Shown here: positions 59,046 to 64,000 of the stretch, in pieces | Position numbering within the stretch: the first letter of the stretch is position 1 | Layout: every line of letters begins with the position of its first letter | Source: Geomicrobium sp. JCM 19038 | Lineage (GTDB): Bacteria; Bacillota; Bacilli; Bacillales; Marinococcaceae | Assembly: GCF_000698125.1 (NCBI RefSeq) | Contig: NZ_BAXA01000007.1 | Coordinates: 124,001-188,000 of the forward strand | DNA: 64,000 nucleotides | Direction of reading: 5' to 3' | Notes under the pieces: generated by a model | Database searches by the model: none | What the model was told of the DNA's origin: nothing | The model's input: the letters and a program-made list of their open reading frames with translations, nothing else | Translations under genes and position numbers: made by a program

Positions 59046-60533
59046 ATGTTTAATTTTGCTAGCAATTGGGACGAGACTTCTAAGGGAAGTGTCATTATTA
59101 TTGGCGTAGGAGAAGGTGAACAAAGGTTACCTGATCAAGTACTTAACGCAAGTGGTGACTGGATCAAGCCGATTCAGAACAAGCACGAATCTGGGGGCAT
59201 CCGTAGTAAATCTGGCGAAGTGACTTCATTTACGATCCCGTTTAATGAAGAGTTTAAAACGTTAATTTTCGTTGGAAAAGGTTCGTCAAAAGATCAAGAC
59301 ATCATCTCAACGAAAGAAGCACTTGGTAGTGGATTTCAAGCGGCTCATAAATTGAAAGAAACCAACATCGATGTGCTTTTGGATACGTTTATTGACCATA
59401 CATCAGATACGGAAACGGTCATCTCTGCGGCTGCTGAAATGGCTCAAACCGCGACGTATACGTTTGAAGCATACAAAACGAATGAGCATGACACGCTTAC
59501 TAGAACGTACACATTTTATTGTGAGGAACAAAATGACGAGGCAATCAACGTCGGGACAGCGATCGCTAAAGGTGTGAACTTTGCAAGAACACTCGTAAAC
59601 ATCCCCGCAAATGATTTAACGCCTGTTGCATTAGCAGGAGAAGCACGTGCGCTTTCTAGTCGTCACGATAATCTTTCATTTGAAGTGCTTGGCAACGAAG
59701 AACTTGAAGAAATGGGCATGCATGCATTGCTTGCTGTTAACCAAGGAAGCGATCAGCCTGCACAAATGATCGTATTACGTTATCAAGGTCTAGAAAATTG
59801 GGACGAGCCATTGACGTTTGTCGGTAAAGGATTAACGTATGATACCGGTGGGTATTCAATGAAGCCACCTGAAGGTATGAAAACGATGAAGTCAGATATG
59901 GGTGGTGCTGCAGCTGTTCTCGGTGCCATGGAGATTATTGCTGAGACGAAACCTGCGATTAATGTCATGGCAATCATCCCGTCTACAGAGAACATGGTAA
60001 ACGGGAAAGCAATGAGACCTGGAGATGTGCTTGGAAGCTTTGATGGACAGACAATCGAAGTAACGAACACTGATGCAGAAGGCCGCCTCGTGCTTGCAGA
60101 CGGTGTGTCGTATGCAAAACATCTTGGCGCTAAGAAGATTGTTGATGTAGCAACACTTACGGGTGCTTGTGTTGTCGCGCTTGGTGATGTGATCACAGGT
60201 GCAGTATCGAATGACGATGATTTTTATAACCGTACTGCGACAGCTGCAATTGAGTCAGGAGAAGGCATTTGGCGTTTTCCGACCCATCCACATTACTACA
60301 AGATGCTACGTCAAAGCGATGTCGCTGACTTGAATAACGCTCCAGGGCGACTTGCAGGTAGTATTACTGCCGGATTGTTTATCGAATCCTTCGTAAAAGA
60401 CACGCCTTGGGTACACCTTGATATTGCTGGCACGTCATTCCTTGACCGTGTAACTCCGATGGGACCGAAAGGTGGAACCGGGGTAATGGCACGTACGCTT
60501 GCAACGCTTGCGAATCATGAAAGCCGTTCATAG
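59046..60533 (+). CDS. pepA: M17 leucyl aminopeptidase
   Basis: This cytosolic two-metal aminopeptidase is 495 aa from the ATG at 59046; an ATG at 59028 overlaps SD GGAGG. The metal and catalytic regions are GKGLTYDTGGYSMKPP, MKSDMGGAAAVLGAM and the family signature NTDAEGRLVLADG. The N-terminal macro-like domain spans about residues 1-170. It lies inside the acyl-CoA cluster and is followed at 20 bases by the DUF3870 gene, which suggests peptide or amide substrates feed the pathway. Confidence 0.93.
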   Translation: MFNFASNWDETSKGSVIIIGVGEGEQRLPDQVLNASGDWIKPIQNKHESGGIRSKSGEVTSFTIPFNEEFKTLIFVGKGSSKDQDIISTKEALGSGFQAAHKLKETNIDVLLDTFIDHTSDTETVISAAAEMAQTATYTFEAYKTNEHDTLTRTYTFYCEEQNDEAINVGTAIAKGVNFARTLVNIPANDLTPVALAGEARALSSRHDNLSFEVLGNEELEEMGMHALLAVNQGSDQPAQMIVLRYQGLENWDEPLTFVGKGLTYDTGGYSMKPPEGMKTMKSDMGGAAAVLGAMEIIAETKPAINVMAIIPSTENMVNGKAMRPGDVLGSFDGQTIEVTNTDAEGRLVLADGVSYAKHLGAKKIVDVATLTGACVVALGDVITGAVSNDDDFYNRTATAAIESGEGIWRFPTHPHYYKMLRQSDVADLNNAPGRLAGSITAGLFIESFVKDTPWVHLDIAGTSFLDRVTPMGPKGGTGVMARTLATLANHESRS

Positions 60534-60553
60534 GCAAAGGAGGACATTGCGTA

Positions 60554-60865
60554 ATGGCTTTACAACATACTCGTTTTATCGCAGGTCACTCTAAATTGCC
60601 TCAAGGCATGGCTGCAAAAAGTGTCTTTGATACGTTAACGATTACAGCTGAAATTGATTGTAAGCACGGTGTGATTCTTGAAGCTTCATGTACACTCGCA
60701 ACCGATCACGGTCGTCAATACATCCATGATTTATTGCGTGGAATCAGCCTTTCAGACGGTCCTGATGAAGCAGAACAATTAATTGAAAAGCATTACCACG
60801 GAAAAGCTGCAAATGCCTTAGTAGCAGCGGTGAGAGATTTGCACCGCCAATTTGAAACGTTATGA
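60554..60865 (+). CDS. DUF3870 protein
   Basis: The 103-residue DUF3870-type protein has the segments AGHSKLPQGMAAKSVFDTLT, CKHGVILEASCTLAT and LLRGISLSDGPDEAEQLIEKHYHGKA. Two Cys and several His could bind a metal, but nothing is established. SD AAAGGAGG lies 10 bases before the ATG. It is between pepA and the ThDP enzyme gene. Function unknown; it may be an accessory factor for the pathway. Confidence 0.8.
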   Translation: MALQHTRFIAGHSKLPQGMAAKSVFDTLTITAEIDCKHGVILEASCTLATDHGRQYIHDLLRGISLSDGPDEAEQLIEKHYHGKAANALVAAVRDLHRQFETL

Positions 60866-60922
60866 TGAACCGACGGAGCAACTGTTGTTGCTCCGATTAA
60901 TTTTAGGTAAGAGGTGATCACT

Positions 60923-62570
60923 GTGCGTTACAAAAAAACGATGACTGCTGGAGAAGCGGTATTTGAAGTGTTAAAAGTTGAACAAGTGAGCCGTGTGTTT
61001 ACAGTGCAGGTGAAAGTTTTCTCGCCGTCTTAGATGCACTTGAAGGTCAAGATGAGATCGAAGTGATCGTGAATCGCCATGAAGGCGGCGCGGGCTTTAT
61101 GGCAGAAGGCTATGCAAGTTTGACTGGTCAAGTTGGTGTTGCTATGGCAACGAGAGGTGTTGGTGCTGCGAACATTTCAATTGCAGTACATACTGCGTTT
61201 CAAGACTCTACGCCGATGGTTGTGTTCCTCGGTCAAGTGAATCGTTCGTTTAAAGGCCGTGAAGGGTTCCAAGAAGTTGATTTTGGTAAGAACTTTAATG
61301 AAATTGCCAAGTGGACGACGGAGATTGATGAAGCAAGTCGTGTTCCTGAGCTCGTTCAAAAAGCATTCCGTGTGGCTCAAACAGGACGCCCTGGTCCTGT
61401 TATTGTATCGCTTCCAGAAGATATGCTGTTTGATGAATCCGAAATGGTATTCGGTCCACCAACGATGATCGCAGCCCCTGCTCCAGCAACGATTGAGGTC
61501 GAGGATTTTGCCCGTCGCTTTGCAAAGGCAGAACGCCCGATTGTTATTGCTGGTGGTGGAATCCATTCCGATGAAGCCCAAATTGCTCTTCGAGGATTTG
61601 TCGAAAAATTCAAGCTCCCGCTCGTTGCTGGGTTCAGACGGCAAGGCATTATTGATAATGAACACGAAGCATACATCGGACATATGGGGCTTGCAGCAGC
61701 ACCTAAGTTAGTTGAACATTTCAAAGAATCGGATTTAGTGATTGCGATCGGAACTAGGTTGTCTGAAGCAACGTCGCAAGACTATACATTAATCGGTTGG
61801 GATCAACAACTTGTCCATATTGATATTGATGCGGATACGCTCGGTAAAGTGTACCCACCTGATCTTGGAATTGTCGCTGATCCGTAAACGCTCTTAAAGC
61901 CTTTACAGAGCTTGACATTGATCGTGATTGGTCGAGTTGGCAACACGCTTGCCGTGAATCACATCGTAAACTCATGGCAAAAGAGAAAGATCCGAGCATT
62001 TATAGCCACGTCATGCAAACGTTAAATGAAGTATTACCAGAAGACACCATTGTGACGTGTGATGCAGGGAACTTTGCGACTTGGATGCACAATCAATTAG
62101 TCATTCGGGATCGTTTCTCATTCGTCGGACCGACAAATGGAGCGATGGGGTACGGCATTCCAGCTGCTGTTGGTTCTAAAATCGCTTCTCCTCATCGACC
62201 AGTCGTTGCGTTTTGTGGCGATGGTGGGGCGATGATGACGATTCAAGAGATTGAAACGGCAGTTAGACATCAATATCCAATCATCGTGCTATTGTTCAAT
62301 AACCAAAGTTACGGTACCATCCGTATGCATCAAGAGATGCATTACCCAGATAAAGTCGTCGCAACGAAACTTGGTGTGGTTGATTTTGCGAAGATGGCTG
62401 AGTCAATGGGAGCGCTAGGTATGACGGTTACTAACAAAGAAGAGTTCCAATCAACGTTTGAAAAAGCGATTCATGCAAATCAAACAGTACTGTTAGACAT
62501 TCAATGTAGCGAAGAACCTTACGTTTCTAACGGTAAGACGTATGAAGATGTTAAAGGTATAAAAGCGTAA
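60923..62570 (+). CDS. ThDP-dependent acetolactate-synthase-like enzyme (two one-base frameshifts)
   Basis: This thiamine-diphosphate enzyme is 549 aa after repair. The GTG at 60923 follows SD GAGGTGAT. The activating Glu is in NRHEGGAGFMAEGYA (about residue 54), and the ThDP/Mg motif is GDGGAMMTIQEIE followed by NNQSYGT. Breaks lie near 61004 (VPGESFLAVLDAL) and 61876 (DPVNALKAFTEL), each from a lost C. It resembles catabolic IlvB-like decarboxylases or ligases, and no regulatory small subunit is present. With a CaiB-type transferase nearby, an oxalyl-CoA decarboxylase-type role is conceivable but not shown. Confidence 0.88.
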
Positions 62571-62572
62571 AG

Positions 62573-62606
62573 AAAAGGCCGCAAGCATTGCTTGCAGGCC
62601 TTTTTA
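62573..62606. terminator. Bidirectional terminator
   Basis: AAAAGGCC-GCAAGCA pairs with TGCTTGC-AGGCCTTTT around a short loop, with A and T runs on the two sides. It serves the ThDP enzyme gene and the convergent secreted-protein gene. Confidence 0.88.
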
Positions 62607-62611
62607 TATAG

Positions 62612-63111
62612 TTAAAACGTCTGTTCAATGTTGATGTCGGAAATTACATAGTGTTCGAGTTCCTCATCAAATGTAAAGACATATTCTTCGATAAATTGTG
62701 CTCGGTTGCCAGCGCATCTTCAATGGACGACGTATGAACAGTGACGATACGCTCATGATCTTCAGGTACTGAGATATGAATGTCTTCTAAATCATTGTGT
62801 AGGAGTTGATCGACAATGGTGTAGTGATCCCAATTAAAGTCTTGAATGTAAGCATCTTGGTTATATTGATGATGAATCGTTTCAGCTAAAGATTCGTCAT
62901 ACATCATTTTCAATTCATCTAATGGTCTTGCATAATTCGTCGTCATGACAACGTCCATCGTCTTATCTTGAACGTCAATGAGCTGTTCATAAATGAGGCT
63001 CTCGTCCATTTCAAACGTATCATGTGTAAATGTAAGTTCTTCTTCTGGTGCAATTCCTAATCCTGAGGTTAATGCAGTCGAACCGATTAGTGCTGTCATC
63101 ACCATTTTCAT
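62612..63111 (-). CDS. Small secreted hypothetical protein (one-base frameshift)
   Basis: The 166-residue protein has an N-terminal signal-peptide-like segment (KMVMTALIGSTALTSGLGI) and an acidic mature region. The region contains EMDESLIYEQLIDVQDKTMD, NYARPLDELKMMYDESLAE and a helix-strand end. The frame breaks near 62717; the other frame continues AGNRAQFIEEYVFTFDEELE and stops at 62612. I recognise no family. The acidity and Glu/Asp/His content would fit an exported protein of a salt- or alkali-adapted cell. Confidence 0.6.
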
Positions 63112-63329
63112 GATGATCGCTCCCTTCGTATTCCCAATTTTGGGTTACTTATCTATACCCTTCACATGCAATCAATAAACAATAATTATTATAATTTTTA
63201 ATTTGATTGTAATAATTGACTTGTTTTTGCAATGGAGTACATTCTTCATTAGTACATGTTATTTGTTAAGAAAATAGACCAAGAAATTAACAGGAACAAT
63301 TAGAAGAAAGTTAGAGTATGGCGTGCATA

Positions 63330-63361
63330 CAAAAAAAGAGACAATCTTAAAGATTGTCTCT
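63330..63361 (-). terminator. Terminator of the ABC-F gene
   Basis: On the minus strand AGAGACAATCTT pairs perfectly with AAGATTGTCTCT, followed by seven T. In the gap 63112-63329 I see only A+T-rich sequence that could carry the promoter of the secreted-protein gene. Confidence 0.92.
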
Positions 63362-63374
63362 CTCGTACATTCAT

Positions 63375-64000
63375 TTATACTTGCCCGATCAATTTCATTT
63401 CAGCAAGGTATTCGTCGTAAGACATCTTCTTATCAATCATACCTTCAGATGAGAATTCGATAATTCGATCCGCAACGGTTTGAATGAATTGATGGTCATG
63501 TGATGAAAAGAGTACAGAACCTTTGAAGTCTGTGAGCGCGTGGTTCACGGCTTGAATGGCTTCAAGGTCCAAGTGGTTTGTTGGCTCATCAAGGATGAGT
63601 ACGTTTGAACCACTAAGCATTAATTTGGAGAGCATACAACGAACTTTCTCGCCCCCAGATAGTACTTTTGCTTTCTTCAGTGCTTCTTCACCACTGAAAA
63701 GCATACGACCGAGGAAGCTTCGAATAAAGCTTTCTGTTTGGTCTTCTGGTGAGTATTGACGTAACCAGTCTACAAGGGTAAGATCAACGCCTTCAAAGAA
63801 CTCGGTGTTGTCTTTAGGGAAGTACGATTGGCTCGTTGTAACGCCCCATTTGTACGTTCCTTCATCGGGTTCCATTTCACCTGCAAGAATTTGGAACAGT
63901 GTCGTTTTTGCCGTTTCGTGACTTCCGACAAACGCGACTTTCTCGTTTGGTGACAGTGTAAAGCTAATGTTATCAAGTACTTTTTTGCCATCGATCGTCT
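63375..64000 (-). CDS. ABC-F family ATPase (YkpA/YbiT-like), C-terminal part
   Basis: The frame is open to the window edge, so only the last 208 residues of an ABC-F protein are present. The second ABC domain is visible: the Walker A equivalent reads VGSHETAKTTLFQIL (A-K-T-T in place of G-K-T/S, as in the YkpA/YbiT subgroup), then the signature LSGGEKVR, Walker B LILDEPTNHLD and SSHDHQF. ABC-F proteins act on stalled ribosomes or in antibiotic resistance; the YkpA/YbiT subgroup is poorly defined. Confidence 0.9.
   Translation of the reverse strand, partial: TIDGKKVLDNISFTLSPNEKVAFVGSHETAKTTLFQILAGEMEPDEGTYKWGVTTSQSYFPKDNTEFFEGVDLTLVDWLRQYSPEDQTESFIRSFLGRMLFSGEEALKKAKVLSGGEKVRCMLSKLMLSGSNVLILDEPTNHLDLEAIQAVNHALTDFKGSVLFSSHDHQFIQTVADRIIEFSSEGMIDKKMSYDEYLAEMKLIGQV

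Overview
The window looks like the chromosome of an endospore-forming member of the Bacillaceae. The base composition is low to moderate GC, the Shine-Dalgarno sites are strong AGGAGG types, and several starts are GTG or TTG. Spore genes are spread through the window: a gerA-type receptor operon, a lytH-like cortex peptidase, yunB, yutH and an exosporium collagen-like protein. Most of the core follows the yus/yur/yun/yut/yuz neighbourhoods of Bacillus subtilis. Two Na+-coupled transporters and acidic secreted domains would fit a salt- or alkali-adapted relative. I infer this and cannot name the genus.

The dominant technical feature is that 22 frame breaks fall inside otherwise normal genes. 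Each is repaired by adding back one base, usually in a short homopolymer, and the repaired genes regain family length and motifs. I therefore annotate these loci as single genes with a probable one-base deletion in the supplied sequence, not as pseudogenes.

Layout. 1-6.7 kb: an unknown partial gene, RocB-like M20 peptidase, yusI-gcvH, a PhzF-family protein, a large membrane protein and a GNAT. 6.7-9.1 kb: a drug-efflux-like operon (MFS, PadR, isochorismatase) behind a 46-bp near-perfect palindrome. 9.2-11.6 kb: flotillin behind a sigma-W-type promoter, then a MOSC protein. 11.7-13.7 kb: exosporium BclB-like collagen protein with four repeated modules. 13.8-16.9 kb: DHA2 exporter divergent from a TetR regulator and a metallo-beta-lactamase-fold enzyme. 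16.9-19.9 kb: SAM riboswitch and methionine importer metNPQ. 20-27.5 kb: a BCCT transporter, a yurZ-like gene and sufCDSUB.

27.5-36.8 kb: degenerate M1-like lipoprotein, DUF72 protein, yunD, yunC, thyA-dfrA, yunB and two Na+ symporters. 36.8-42.7 kb: histidine phosphatase, lytH, lipA, yutD, NAD(P)-binding protein, SLAP-domain protein and yutE-yutF. 42.7-47.5 kb: germinant receptor operon (A, C, small D-type, B) and pgpA. 47.6-51.1 kb: yutH and hom-thrB, with no thrC between them. 51.2-55.8 kb: spore-type small protein, nfu (yutI), yuzD, yutJ, yuzB, TetR, a Cys-rich protein and dapF.

56-62.6 kb: an accessory catabolic cluster of acyl-CoA dehydrogenase, CaiB-type CoA transferase, leucyl aminopeptidase, a DUF3870 protein and a ThDP-dependent enzyme. 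It sits behind a consensus promoter that carries a CcpA-type site and is followed by a terminator in the leader. The window ends with a secreted protein and the 3' part of an ABC-F gene. The best candidates for something undescribed are this cluster with its leader, the 46-bp palindrome operon, and the modular exosporium protein.
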